A stretch of 50,640 nt of DNA from assembly GCA_002692055.1 (NCBI GenBank), contig NZJW01000015.1, positions 91,089-141,728 on the forward strand, read 5' to 3'. Positions 9,700 to 20,463 of the stretch are shown here, one piece after another (position 1 is the first letter of the stretch; every line of letters starts with the position of its first letter). This DNA is from Candidatus Pelagibacter sp. GTDB lineage: Bacteria; Pseudomonadota; Alphaproteobacteria; Pelagibacterales; Pelagibacteraceae. Below the pieces are notes generated by a model. The model saw only the letters and a list, made by a program, of their open reading frames with translations, was not told where the DNA came from and made no database searches. Both the position numbers and the translations under genes were made by a program.

Positions 9700-11943
9700 T
9701 TATTTTTTTAAAACTTTTAAAAATCTTTGAATAAATCTAGGAGTTAAAGTTTTTATTGGATTCACCTCAACCTTTAAATTATCTTTACCTTTAATTTTAA
9801 AACTTGCGCCAAATATACCGTCTCCTTTTTTTCCAGTAAGAATTTTACCAACGACAGGGATCTCTCTAATAATATTATTAATTGTGTTTGCTGGAGCCAA
9901 ACTTCCACTTAAACTTGCAAAATCGTCTTTTCTAATACTTCCATCGAGTACAAATCCGAGTGATGGTCCTGTGCCGTAGCAATCTATTATTCTTAATTCA
10001 TCATTAATTAATACATACTTCAGATAAGCCTCTTTAAAGAATATCCCCTTTCCTTCTAAAATGTCTAATGCTCCAGTTAAGGAAGCAACTGACAATATTT
10101 TTGTTAATACAGACATTTCTTTTAGATAAAAATTCTCAATTTTTACTTCAGTAATTGATGATTTATTTGGCAAATACTCTCTACTTATATCAAGGGTGCC
10201 TTTTTCTATTCCTTTTAAAAATTGATAAGTTACTAAAAATGGTTTTGCTTTTTCGCTATTAATTATAAGTAATTTATTTCCAGATTTATTTTTTATGACT
10301 TTATGTGAAAAAGTAGTTAAATCTTCAAAATTTGCAAAAGAATCTAATTTAATAATATCTCCTTTTTTTATTTGGACAGAATTTCTATAATCTATTAGAA
10401 AATCACCTGGAATAAATATTTTTTTTAAGTCTATCTTTAATCTTCCATCTATTTTTAATTTTAAATCTTTAGATTTTTTGTTCTTCTTTTGACTTAAATA
10501 TTTACTCAAATCTAAGCTTGTGCCTACAATATTATAAATATTATTTTTTTTGTATATTCTAAATTTATTCATTTCACCGAGATAAATATTTACATTTCCT
10601 AAATCTTTAAGAGAAAAATTATTGTCAAAAAGTAAATAGTGAACATTGATTTTGTTATTATTAGATACATAATTAATTTTACTAAATTTAATAAACTTTT
10701 TATTTCTAATAAAACTAAACTCAAAATTTGATTTATCATCTTTTTTCTTTGTATAATTAAATATTGGCAAATCTACTTTGGAATTTTTTAAATCAAATTT
10801 AAATTTTGTATTAAAGTTTTCAACATCATTGAATAAGGTTTCTGATGAATATCTCATACTATTTTTTATAGGTAAAATAATTTCATCAGAAAAAATTTCT
10901 TGTAAATTTACAATACCACTAGTTTTAATTTTAAAAGGCTTTTTATTATTTAAACGAGAAATTTCAAATTTATTTTTTTTATTATTTACTTCAAATTCTC
11001 CTTTTGAAATAATTTTTCCATAATTATTAAAGTTGATAGACGAATTTATATTTGTAAATATAAGTTTTTCAAAATTTTTATAACTGAACTTTAAATTTTT
11101 TGTTATTAAATTAAATGTTGTTTCGTCTTTTTTAATTGTATAATCTTTGTTTAAATTTACTTTTAAATTTGCATCAATTTCGAATTGACCACTGATATTG
11201 TCGAAATTTTCAAAATCAATTGATATTTTTTTTGGTATAACTTTTTTTATATTAATAGATGGGTTTAATCTACCTTTTAAATTTACAGTACCTGCTAAAT
11301 ATCTTTTCTCAAAAAAATAAGATACCTCTCTAGAAATTAAGTCAAATTCTCCAAAATTTCCAGATAGCTCTGAAAATAATACTTTTGCTTTAGAATATTT
11401 AATTTTACCATTTATTTTTTTTACAAAGGGTAAATCATCGTTGATTTTGATAACAACATCACTTAATTCACCATTAAAAACTGTTTTATATTGGTCGTTT
11501 TGTAATTGGTCTATAGTTAAATTACCACTTGCTGTACCATCTATAAATTTCAAATCTCTAATAATTTTAAAATTATTTATGAATGAAATTTCTTTGAGTG
11601 TTGAGACATCATTTTTTGCAAAAGTTATTTTAATTTTTTTTAATAAATACTTTTTATTTATTGATGATTTTAAATCTGTAAAAATTGTGAATGAATTTAA
11701 TTGTATTGGCTGATTATTTATTTTTACTTTGGGTTCGTTAATTTTTACTTTTATTGCAAGTAAAAACAGGTCAAGAGAAATACTTGCATCTTTAAAGTTT
11801 ATTTTTGATTTAGGTACTTTTTGCTCAACTTGAGAGATAATTTTATTATTAAATTTATCAGTTGAAATTCCGTAAGATAAAAGTGCAATTATAATAAAAA
11901 CAATAAAGATTAGTAAGGAGGTTATTTTTAAAATAATTTTCAT
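9700..11943 (-). CDS. AsmA-like/DUF3971 family protein
   Basis: Large protein with one N-terminal TM helix and C-terminal GIFGASFKIKGKDNLKVEVNPIKTLTPRFIQRFLK, typical of AsmA-like C-terminal regions. Confidence 0.7.
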   Translation of the reverse strand: MKIILKITSLLIFIVFIIIALLSYGISTDKFNNKIISQVEQKVPKSKINFKDASISLDLFLLAIKVKINEPKVKINNQPIQLNSFTIFTDLKSSINKKYLLKKIKITFAKNDVSTLKEISFINNFKIIRDLKFIDGTASGNLTIDQLQNDQYKTVFNGELSDVVIKINDDLPFVKKINGKIKYSKAKVLFSELSGNFGEFDLISREVSYFFEKRYLAGTVNLKGRLNPSINIKKVIPKKISIDFENFDNISGQFEIDANLKVNLNKDYTIKKDETTFNLITKNLKFSYKNFEKLIFTNINSSINFNNYGKIISKGEFEVNNKKNKFEISRLNNKKPFKIKTSGIVNLQEIFSDEIILPIKNSMRYSSETLFNDVENFNTKFKFDLKNSKVDLPIFNYTKKKDDKSNFEFSFIRNKKFIKFSKINYVSNNNKINVHYLLFDNNFSLKDLGNVNIYLGEMNKFRIYKKNNIYNIVGTSLDLSKYLSQKKNKKSKDLKLKIDGRLKIDLKKIFIPGDFLIDYRNSVQIKKGDIIKLDSFANFEDLTTFSHKVIKNKSGNKLLIINSEKAKPFLVTYQFLKGIEKGTLDISREYLPNKSSITEVKIENFYLKEMSVLTKILSVASLTGALDILEGKGIFFKEAYLKYVLINDELRIIDCYGTGPSLGFVLDGSIRKDDFASLSGSLAPANTINNIIREIPVVGKILTGKKGDGIFGASFKIKGKDNLKVEVNPIKTLTPRFIQRFLKVLKK

Positions 11944-13035
11944 TAATTTAATTTAATTAAAGCAGACTCCAAAAATTCATTTATTTCACCATCTAAAACA
12001 TTTTGAGGATCTGTATTCTCTACACTTGTTCTGTTATCTTTAACGAGTTGATATGGTTGTAAAACATAAGATCGTATTTGATGACCCCAACCTATATCTG
12101 TTTTGTTATCTTCTTTTGACTTGTCGCTCTCTTTTCTTTTGCTTAACTCTAATTCATATAATCTTGATTTTAACATTTTTAATGCTGTATCTTTATTTTT
12201 ATGCTGCGATCTTTCATTTTGGCATTGGACCACAATCTTAGTTGGTAAATGTGTTATTCTAACGGCGCTGTCAGTGGTATTAACATGTTGTCCTCCGGCG
12301 CCACTTGATCGATAAGTATCTATTCTTAAGTCTTTGTCTTTAATATCAATTTCAATCTTGTCATCAACTACAGGATAAACCCATACGCTTGCGAAACTAG
12401 TATGTCTTCTCTGATTAGAGTCGAATGGTGATATTCGTACTAACCTGTGTACCCCGCTTTCGTACTTAAGATAACCAAAAGAATTTATACCAGATATTTT
12501 AATTGTTGAAGATTTAATACCTGCCTCCTCTCCTTTGCTTTCGCTCATCAAAATACAAGATCGACCACTTTTTTCTGACCATTTTAAATACATTCGTCTA
12601 ATCATGTTGGCCCAATCCTGACTTTCAGTACCGCCAGCACCTGCATGAACCTCGAGAAAACAATCAAATTTATCGCTGTCATTTGATAAATAACAATTTG
12701 TTTCAAGTGATTTAATTTTTTTTTTAAGTGATTTTAAGCTACTCTTTAATTCTATATAAAGATCTTCATCATACTCTTTTTCTAAAGAATTCACAAAATC
12801 ATTTAAATCATTGCAGATACTATTTAACTTAAAATGCTCATTAATGATTTTTTCAACAAAATTTTTTTCTTTTAAAACACCTTGGGCTTTTTGATTATCA
12901 TCCCAAAAATTATCTTTAGATATTAAGTTTTCTAATTCTTTTAATTTATCTTTGAATGAGTATTGGTCAAAGATAACTCCTAATATTTTTCAAGTCACTA
13001 AACAATTTTTCAAGGATATTTTTTTCTTCTATCAT
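11943..13035 (-). CDS. prfB: Peptide chain release factor 2, with programmed +1 frameshift
   Basis: SGAGGQHVNTTDSAVRI (GGQ) and RISPFDSNQRR (SPF). ORF1 (13035-12967) MIEEKNILEKLFSDLKNIRSYL ends at CTT-TGA; +1 shift gives DQYSFKDKLKELENLISKDNFWDD..., which joins the 11943-12794 ORF. Predicted 363 aa. Confidence 0.93.
12966..12981 (-). promoter_or_regulatory. prfB programmed frameshift site (internal SD-like AGGAG + CTTTGAC)
   Basis: Minus strand reads AGGAGTTATCTTTGAC; compare the canonical E. coli AGGGGGTATCTTTGAC. Confidence 0.92.
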
Positions 13036-15374
13036 TAGTATTCTTTCATAATTTGATCAGAATTATAGCCATCTATAATCGTATTTAATTTAAAGCTTTC
13101 ATTAATAGTATTTTTATCACTAAAAGTCTTTCTGCCTGTTCTTGCATTAATTTTTGCAAATTTTACAGTCTCAGTAGATTTAAAAAAAGGAACAAAGTTA
13201 TTTGGCTTTAATTGTTGCATTATGTCAGCAAAAACTGGTAATGCAGCTTTTGAGCCAGTTTCTTTTTTACCTAAAGTTGATGGTTCATCAAATCCTATAA
13301 AAACACCTATTAATAATTCAGGTGTAAAACCAATGAACCACGCGTCTAAATTTTCATTTGTAGTTCCAGTTTTACCAGCAAGCTCAAATTTTAATTTTTT
13401 TAATTTTTTCCCTGTTCCTCTTTGAACCACACCTTTAAGAATATTTACCATCTGATATGAAACATCTTCATTAAAAACTCTTATATATCTATCTTCGACT
13501 ACTGGAGGGTTGCTGGCATTAAATTCATCTCTACAACCAAGACAAAATAATTTATCATTTTTATAAATTGTATTACCATTTCTATCTTGAATTAAATCGA
13601 TTAAAGTGGGATTAATTTTTTTCCCCCCGTTGACAAAGGAACCATATGCAGAGGTAATTTTTATTAATGTAGTCTCACCAGATCCCAGAGAAGAAGACAA
13701 GATATTAGCTGTATTTTTATAAATATCCAACTCTTTAGCTTTTTTATTTATCTTTGATAACCCAACATCATTGGCTATTCGAACTGTCATAAGATTATTA
13801 GATTTTTCTATTCCATATCTAAAAAGTTGCTTACCATAAAAACGACCAGTATAATTTTTTGGTTTCCATTTATACTCATTTTTATTTTGATAAATAACAA
13901 AAGGTGCATCTAATACTATAGAATTTGGCTTATAATTATTCTCCAGAGCAGTGGCATAAACAAAAGGTTTGAAAGCTGAACCTGGTTGTCTTTCAGCTTG
14001 AGTTGCTCTATTAAATTGATTAATTGTAAAATCAAAACCACCAGACAAAGCTAAAACTCTTCCACTCCATGGGTTCATCACAACAACGGCCCCATTTACA
14101 ATGGGAACTTGCTCAAGTGACCAATGATCTAATTTATTTATTTTTTTTACATATATGACGTCTCCCTCATTAAACACATCTGACATTTTTTTGGGGTAAC
14201 CCTTATGTAAATCTTGTGTGATTCTTTTCTTTGCCCATTTAACATTTTTAAATAGAATAAATCCATTCTCTTTTTTTTCGGTTAAAATCTTTACTCTATT
14301 ATCTGAAATTTTTTTTACTAAAGCTAACTTGTATTTATTAGACTTCATTGTCTTTTTTCTTACTAATTCTATAAATTTGTCATTAGAGTAACCTTTATAT
14401 AAAGGCCCTACCCAACCATGTCTTTTAGAATATTTGATTAAATTTTTATTTAAAGAATCTGTTGCCACTCGTTGTATTTTTTTATTTAGAGAAGTTTTGA
14501 TATAAAGGCCCTGTTTATATATTTTTTTTTCACCATACTTTTCAATTAAATTTTTTCTTATTTCTTCAACAAAATATGCCGGTGACATATCTATATTTAA
14601 AATTCTTTTTTTTAACTTAATGTTATAATTTAATGATTGTTCAAATTGTTTTTTTGTTATGAAATTGTTTTCATACATTCTGTTTAAAACCCAGTTTTTT
14701 CTTTTTTCTACAGTATTATAATTTCTATAAGGATTGTATTTACTTGGTGCTTTTGGCAATGCGGCTAACAAAGCTGCTTCTGAAAAATTTATATCTTTGA
14801 TTGATTTATTAAAATAAGTCATACTGGCAGAAGCAATTCCATAAGACCTTTCTCCTAAATAGATTTCATTAAGATATAGCTCTAAAATTCTTTTTTTGGA
14901 TAAAGATTTTTCTAATCTGAAAGCAAGAATAGCTTCTTTAACTTTTCTTGCGAGAGATACATCGGAGTTTAATAGGAAGTTTTTTGCGACTTGTTGTGTA
15001 ATAGTTGAGGCTCCTTCTAATCTTTTACCAGATATAATATTTTTGATGTTTTTAAAAACAGCTCTAGTAATACCAATCGCATCAATGCCTGGATGTTTAT
15101 AAAAGTTTTTATCTTCCGCGGATAAAAAAGCACTTATTACCTTTTTCGGTACTTGGTCTATATTTATAAAGGACCTCTTTTCTCTTGAAAAATCAGCGAT
15201 TACATCGCCGTTGATATCGTATACTTTTGTTGACACTGCTGGCTTATAAGTTTTTAAAAATGCAAAATCTGGTAAATCACTAGAAAAATACCAAAAAAGA
15301 GAAAAAAGTAAAAATAAAGCAAAAAAAGACATTATTAGTATTAAGCTTAATATTCTGTTAAAATTTATAATCAT
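13035..15374 (-). CDS. mrcA: Penicillin-binding protein 1A
   Basis: EDKNFYKHPGID...EGASTITQQVAKNFLL (GT51) and QPGSAFKPF, SNNLM, AGKTGTT (transpeptidase). Confidence 0.93.
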   Translation of the reverse strand: MIINFNRILSLILIMSFFALFLLFSLFWYFSSDLPDFAFLKTYKPAVSTKVYDINGDVIADFSREKRSFINIDQVPKKVISAFLSAEDKNFYKHPGIDAIGITRAVFKNIKNIISGKRLEGASTITQQVAKNFLLNSDVSLARKVKEAILAFRLEKSLSKKRILELYLNEIYLGERSYGIASASMTYFNKSIKDINFSEAALLAALPKAPSKYNPYRNYNTVEKRKNWVLNRMYENNFITKKQFEQSLNYNIKLKKRILNIDMSPAYFVEEIRKNLIEKYGEKKIYKQGLYIKTSLNKKIQRVATDSLNKNLIKYSKRHGWVGPLYKGYSNDKFIELVRKKTMKSNKYKLALVKKISDNRVKILTEKKENGFILFKNVKWAKKRITQDLHKGYPKKMSDVFNEGDVIYVKKINKLDHWSLEQVPIVNGAVVVMNPWSGRVLALSGGFDFTINQFNRATQAERQPGSAFKPFVYATALENNYKPNSIVLDAPFVIYQNKNEYKWKPKNYTGRFYGKQLFRYGIEKSNNLMTVRIANDVGLSKINKKAKELDIYKNTANILSSSLGSGETTLIKITSAYGSFVNGGKKINPTLIDLIQDRNGNTIYKNDKLFCLGCRDEFNASNPPVVEDRYIRVFNEDVSYQMVNILKGVVQRGTGKKLKKLKFELAGKTGTTNENLDAWFIGFTPELLIGVFIGFDEPSTLGKKETGSKAALPVFADIMQQLKPNNFVPFFKSTETVKFAKINARTGRKTFSDKNTINESFKLNTIIDGYNSDQIMKEY

Positions 15375-15480
15375 AAAATATCTTTAAATATACTTTAAAT
15401 AATATAAATATGGCAATTATGTCTATAAATAATTTTTATTTCAAAATTAAAACAAATTATAAAATTAAGAGAGATTTATT

Positions 15481-17265
15481 ATGGAGAAGAAAATTCTTAT
15501 TGATGCTTCACAAGCAAAACAAACTCGGATTGCAATCACAAATAACGGAAATGTTGATGGATATGAATTTGAAAATATCAATAAAAAGCAATTAAAAGGT
15601 AATATATATTTAGGAAAAGTAAGTAGAGTTGAACCGTCTTTGCAAGCAGCTTTTGTTGACTTTGGAAACGAACGTCACGGATTCTTGGCTTTTAATGATA
15701 TACAATCCGATTATTATCATTTACCACAAGTAGACAAAAATGCCTTAAAACAGGAAGAGGAAGAAATTAGAGAAGAGCTAAATAAGGTTACAGAAAATAT
15801 TGACGCTAATGAAAATAAACAAAATAATGAAATATTAAACGTTCCTATCTCGGAAAGTGAAAATATTGAAAGCACCCTAGAAAACGGGATCAGTGATAAC
15901 GAAAATCATTTAGATAAAAAAATTGAAAAAATAAAAGAAAAGAGGAAAAAAAGATATAGAATTCAAGAAGTTATAAAACCTGGACAAGTTATATTAATTC
16001 AGATTGTTAAGGAAGAAAGGGGTAAGAAAGGTGCTGCCTTAACTACCTATATTTCTCTCGCAGGCAAATACATCGTTCTTATGCCAAACACAGCTAAAGG
16101 TGGTGGAATATCCAGAAAAATTTTCAATACTCAGGACAGACGACACATAAGAGAAATCATAAATAAGTTAAGCATACCCAATACGATGGGTCTTATTGTG
16201 AGAACTGCAGGTGCTAAAAAAACACAAAATGATATTACAAATGATTTGGGTGTATTAATAGGGATGTGGGAAAAAATAAAACACAAAACATTAAATTCAA
16301 ATGCTCCAAGTTTAATTCATGAAGAAGGAGATTTAATTTATAGAGCCATAAGGGATTTTTTAACTAATGATATAAAAGAAATTATTATTGACGGTAAAAG
16401 TTCTTATGAAAAAGCTTTAAGTTATGCTGAAACAATTGCTGGTGATTATGTAAAAAAAATCAAAAGATATAAAAATAAAATACCCCTTTTTCATTCATCC
16501 GGTATAGAAAAATATTTAAATATAATTTTTGAGTCAAAAATTACACTTAAATCTGGGGGCTATCTCATAATAAATCCTACCGAAGCTTTGGTTGCAATTG
16601 ATGTAAATTCTGGAAAATCTACAAAAGAAAGAAATATAGAAAAAACAGCTCTAGCTACTAATATCGAAGCTGCAGAAGAAATAGCAAGACAAGCAAAGCT
16701 TAGAGATCTCGCAGGACTAATAGTAGTAGATTTTATAGATATGGAAAACTTTTCTAACCGAAGATTAGTTGAGAGAAAAATGAAAGAGTCATTGAGAACA
16801 GATAAAGCCAGAACTCAAGTTGGCAGAATAAGTCATTTCGGTTTACTTGAAATGACAAGACAGAGATTGAGGGAGAGTTATATTAAATGGGAAACTGTTC
16901 TTTCAAAAGAATCGTTTTGTGAAAAACTTTTAAGAAAAGTTGAAGAAAAAATATTTGATATACCTAAAGTAAAAAAAGTTTCTATTGAAATTTCTCCAAA
17001 AACTATTTTGTTTATGAAGGAAAATATGAAAGAAGAAATAAATTTTTTTGAGAAAAAATTTAAATTTAAATCATTATTTTTAAAAAATGAAAATTTATTA
17101 TCAAACGAGTTTAAAGTAAATTTTTTAAATAGTAAAAATAAATTATTAGATACATATTCTGAAATATCGATTCAAATTGAAGAGACTAAAAAAAATAAGA
17201 GTATAAAATCAGATGGAAAGAAAAAAACACAAAAAAAATTCAAAAAGAAAAAAGTTAAAAAATAA
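15481..17265 (+). CDS. rne: Ribonuclease E/G family
   Basis: GNIYLGKVSRVEPSLQAAFVDFGNERHGFL (S1), EALVAIDVNSGKST, LAGLIVVDFIDM, FGLLEMTRQRLR. Confidence 0.92.
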   Translation: MEKKILIDASQAKQTRIAITNNGNVDGYEFENINKKQLKGNIYLGKVSRVEPSLQAAFVDFGNERHGFLAFNDIQSDYYHLPQVDKNALKQEEEEIREELNKVTENIDANENKQNNEILNVPISESENIESTLENGISDNENHLDKKIEKIKEKRKKRYRIQEVIKPGQVILIQIVKEERGKKGAALTTYISLAGKYIVLMPNTAKGGGISRKIFNTQDRRHIREIINKLSIPNTMGLIVRTAGAKKTQNDITNDLGVLIGMWEKIKHKTLNSNAPSLIHEEGDLIYRAIRDFLTNDIKEIIIDGKSSYEKALSYAETIAGDYVKKIKRYKNKIPLFHSSGIEKYLNIIFESKITLKSGGYLIINPTEALVAIDVNSGKSTKERNIEKTALATNIEAAEEIARQAKLRDLAGLIVVDFIDMENFSNRRLVERKMKESLRTDKARTQVGRISHFGLLEMTRQRLRESYIKWETVLSKESFCEKLLRKVEEKIFDIPKVKKVSIEISPKTILFMKENMKEEINFFEKKFKFKSLFLKNENLLSNEFKVNFLNSKNKLLDTYSEISIQIEETKKNKSIKSDGKKKTQKKFKKKKVKK

Positions 17266-17274
17266 TAATATAAT

Positions 17275-18048
17275 TTACTTAATTTTTCTTTGATGTGTTG
17301 TCGAATTCTTCGCTAGATTAGATTTTTGCATCATTCCAGATAAATAGGATTTCCGTCCAGCTTGGACTGACAATTTCATCGCCTCGGCCATCAATATAGG
17401 CTTAAGAGCTTTTGCAATTGCAGTATTTACCAAAACTCCATCACACCCTAATTCCATTGCAATAGTGGCATCCGAAGCACATCGAATACCCGCATCAACA
17501 ATTACAGGAATGTTTGAACGGCTTTTAATAAGTTTAATAGTATTTTTATTTTGGATACCATGACCAGATCCAATTAAAGAACCTAATGGCATCACTGCTA
17601 CAGCGCCTAAATCCTCAAGTTGTTTACAGGCTATTGGGTCATCTGAACAATAAACCATAACTTCAAATTTTTCTTTAACTAAAATTTCTGTACATTTTAA
17701 TGTTTCTTTCATGTTTGGATATAGTGTTTCTTTGTCTCCTAAAACTTCAAGTTTAACTAAGTTCCATCCTCCGCTGTCCCTCGCAAGTCTTAGTACTCTC
17801 AGGGCATCCTCTGAATTAAAACAACCTGCTGTATTTGGTAAATATCTAATTTTTTTTGGATTAATATAATCCATAAGTAGTGGTTCTTTTTTATCAGTAA
17901 TATTCACTCTTCTAACAGCAACAGTTACAATATCTGCACCAGATGCTTCAACTGCTTTTGCTGTTTCTGTGAAATTTTTATATTTTCCAGTTCCAACAAT
18001 AAGTCGTGATTTAAATTTAAGTTTTCCTAAACTAAATATGTCTTTCAC
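17275..18048 (-). CDS. thiG: Thiazole synthase
   Basis: [39 protein letters not shown] start. Confidence 0.95.
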   Translation of the reverse strand: MKDIFSLGKLKFKSRLIVGTGKYKNFTETAKAVEASGADIVTVAVRRVNITDKKEPLLMDYINPKKIRYLPNTAGCFNSEDALRVLRLARDSGGWNLVKLEVLGDKETLYPNMKETLKCTEILVKEKFEVMVYCSDDPIACKQLEDLGAVAVMPLGSLIGSGHGIQNKNTIKLIKSRSNIPVIVDAGIRCASDATIAMELGCDGVLVNTAIAKALKPILMAEAMKLSVQAGRKSYLSGMMQKSNLAKNSTTHQRKIK

Positions 18049-18248
18049 TAGCCCCCGCCAATAAACGTTACGATTTCAACTCTATCTTTTTCACTTAATT
18101 TAAAATTCCTATATTTTTCTCTTGGAATAACAACTTTATTTACCTCAATAGCAACTTTTGATGACTTAATATCAAATTTCTTTAAAAGATGATGAATCGT
18201 ATCTTTTTTATGTATTTCAAACTTTTTGCCATTTAAAACAATATACAT
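18048..18248 (-). CDS. thiS: Sulfur carrier protein ThiS
   Basis: 66 aa, C-terminal IVTFIGGG. Confidence 0.92.
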   Translation of the reverse strand: MYIVLNGKKFEIHKKDTIHHLLKKFDIKSSKVAIEVNKVVIPREKYRNFKLSEKDRVEIVTFIGGG

Positions 18249-18279
18249 TATTAAGACTTAATATTTTTCAATTAACAAA

Positions 18280-18720
18280 ATGTCAAAAAAAATAGAAATT
18301 ATAAATGGACCAAATATTAACCTTTTAGGAAAAAGAGAACCTGATATTTATGGTAATTTAACATTAAAAAGTATTAACAAAGAAATTGCAGACTATGGGA
18401 AAGAAATTGGTTTAGAAACATCATTTTTTCAGTCAAATATAGAGGGTGAGATTGTTAATAAAATTCAAATATCAGATAAAAGCGAAGGAATAATTATAAA
18501 TGCTGCTGCATTTACTCATACATCCATAGCAATTCATGATGCACTCAAAAGTTTAGATTTGCCTAAAATAGAAGTTCATATATCGAATATTTACAAACGT
18601 GAGGAGTTCAGGCATAAATCATTAATAAGCAATGTAGTGAATGGTGTAATTTGTGGTTTAGGCATTAACAGTTATAAATTAGCCTTGAAAGGAATTAAAA
18701 ATATTTTAGATGGAAATTAA
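18280..18720 (+). CDS. aroQ: 3-dehydroquinate dehydratase type II
   Basis: INGPNINLLGKREPDIYG, INAAAFTHTSIAIHDAL, EVHISNIYKREEFRH. Confidence 0.95.
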   Translation: MSKKIEIINGPNINLLGKREPDIYGNLTLKSINKEIADYGKEIGLETSFFQSNIEGEIVNKIQISDKSEGIIINAAAFTHTSIAIHDALKSLDLPKIEVHISNIYKREEFRHKSLISNVVNGVICGLGINSYKLALKGIKNILDGN

Positions 18721-19126
18721 AAAAGAAAAAATTAAAGAGTTGGTAAAAATTTTAGATGAATTGAATTTAACAGAACTCAGTTATTCTGACGGTAAGACAA
18801 GTATAAAAGTTGGCAAAAGCTCAAAAATTTCTCCGAGTGTAATTCAAAAAAATATCACATCTCAATCTTCGCCAGTTAAACAATCAGTCAAATTTGTTGG
18901 TGTCAAGAGCCCAATGGTTGGAACTGCTTATTTAGCGGCAGAACCTGGAGCTAAACCATTTGTTACAAATGGTTCAAAAGTTAAAAAGGGTGATACCGTT
19001 TTGATTATTGAGGCGATGAAAACAATGAATCATATTGTATCGACACAAGATGGCGAGGTTGAGGAAATTCTTGTAAAGGATGGAGAGTCTGTAGAGTTTG
19101 ACCAAGAATTAATCAAAATCAAATGA
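18710..19126 (+). CDS. accB: Acetyl-CoA carboxylase biotin carboxyl carrier protein
   Basis: Biotinylation motif EAMKTMN; upstream of accC. Confidence 0.93.
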   Translation: MEIKKEKIKELVKILDELNLTELSYSDGKTSIKVGKSSKISPSVIQKNITSQSSPVKQSVKFVGVKSPMVGTAYLAAEPGAKPFVTNGSKVKKGDTVLIIEAMKTMNHIVSTQDGEVEEILVKDGESVEFDQELIKIK

Positions 19127-20463
19127 TAAAAAAGATACTCATCGCAAATCGTGGTGAAATCGCTGTAAGAGTTATTAGAGCATGTAAAGAATTAAATATT
19201 AAAAGTGTTGCTGTATATTCTTCTGCCGATAAAGATGCAATGCATGTTCAGCTTGCTGACGAGAGTATTTGTATTGGACCTTCCAAAGCAACAGATAGTT
19301 ATCTTAACATACCGAGCTTACTATCTGCTTATGAATTAACCGGCGCAGATTCCATTCATCCTGGTTATGGATTTTTATCTGAAAATTACGAGTTTGCGAA
19401 AATTTTAGAAGATCACAAAATAAATTTTATTGGACCATCAGCAAATTTGATAAAAAAAATGGGTGATAAAATTGAGGCAAAAAAAATCGCAAAAGATCTT
19501 GGTCTTCCTACTATTAAAGGATCAGACAAAGGTATAATAGATATAAAAGAGGCGGAAGCAATTGCGGAAAAAATTGGTTACCCAGTTTTAATTAAAGCTT
19601 CAGGTGGTGGTGGTGGAAAAGGCATGAAAATTGTGTTTGAAAGTAAAGATTTAGAAAAAAATGTAATTGAAGCCAGAAGTGAAGCTAAAAAATTTTTTAA
19701 CAATGATGAAGTTTTTATTGAAAAATTTTTTCAAAATCCCAGACATATAGAAGTTCAAATATTATCAGATGGGAAAAAAGTAATTCATCTTGGAGAGAGA
19801 GATTGTACAGTTCAAAGAAGATATCAAAAATTGATAGAGGAGAGTCCAAGCCCTGTTTTATCAGACAAAGAAAGAGAGGGACTTTTGGAAACTTCAGTTA
19901 ATAGCATATCAAAACTTGGATATAAGGGAGCAGGAACACTTGAATTTATTTATGAAAATGGTGAATTTTACTTTTTGGAAATGAATACTAGATTGCAAGT
20001 TGAGCATCCAGTTTCAGAGGCAGTCTCAGGGGTAGATCTTGTCAAAAGGCAAATTGAGATTGCATCCTCTAACAATTTAGATTTAGAACAATCAAGCATA
20101 AATTTTAATGGACACGCTATAGAATGTAGGATTAATGCTGAAAATTTTAAAAAGAATTTTCAGCCTAGCGCCGGTACAATCTCTTCTTGTCATATTCCAT
20201 CAGGGCCTGGCACTAGAGTCGACTCAGCTATTTATCAAGGTTGTAAAGTTCAACCGTTTTATGACAGCATGATTGCAAAGCTTATTTCTCATGGAAGAGA
20301 TAGAAAGTCTGCTATATCGCGGTCTCTAAGAGCTTTAGATGAATTTGTAATTTCTGGGATAAATACTACTATTGATTTACATCAAGAGATTTTAAGACAT
20401 AAAGATTTTTTAACATTAAATTATAATGTCAACTGGCTTACTAAATCTGATATATTAAAATAG
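19123..20463 (+). CDS. accC: Acetyl-CoA carboxylase biotin carboxylase subunit
   Basis: KILIANRGEIAVRVIRACKEL, KASGGGGGKGMK, FLEMNTRLQVEHPVSE. Confidence 0.96.
   Translation: MIKKILIANRGEIAVRVIRACKELNIKSVAVYSSADKDAMHVQLADESICIGPSKATDSYLNIPSLLSAYELTGADSIHPGYGFLSENYEFAKILEDHKINFIGPSANLIKKMGDKIEAKKIAKDLGLPTIKGSDKGIIDIKEAEAIAEKIGYPVLIKASGGGGGKGMKIVFESKDLEKNVIEARSEAKKFFNNDEVFIEKFFQNPRHIEVQILSDGKKVIHLGERDCTVQRRYQKLIEESPSPVLSDKEREGLLETSVNSISKLGYKGAGTLEFIYENGEFYFLEMNTRLQVEHPVSEAVSGVDLVKRQIEIASSNNLDLEQSSINFNGHAIECRINAENFKKNFQPSAGTISSCHIPSGPGTRVDSAIYQGCKVQPFYDSMIAKLISHGRDRKSAISRSLRALDEFVISGINTTIDLHQEILRHKDFLTLNYNVNWLTKSDILK

Noticed and set aside
15410-15595. 61-aa ORF overlapping the rne start
   Set aside because: Different frame, overlaps the well-supported RNase E/G N-terminus; low-complexity AT-derived translation.
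17990-18280. Possible TPP riboswitch upstream of thiS-thiG
   Set aside because: Only about 31 bp separate thiS and aroQ, and no CUGAGA/ACCUGAUCUGG-like THI-box is visible.
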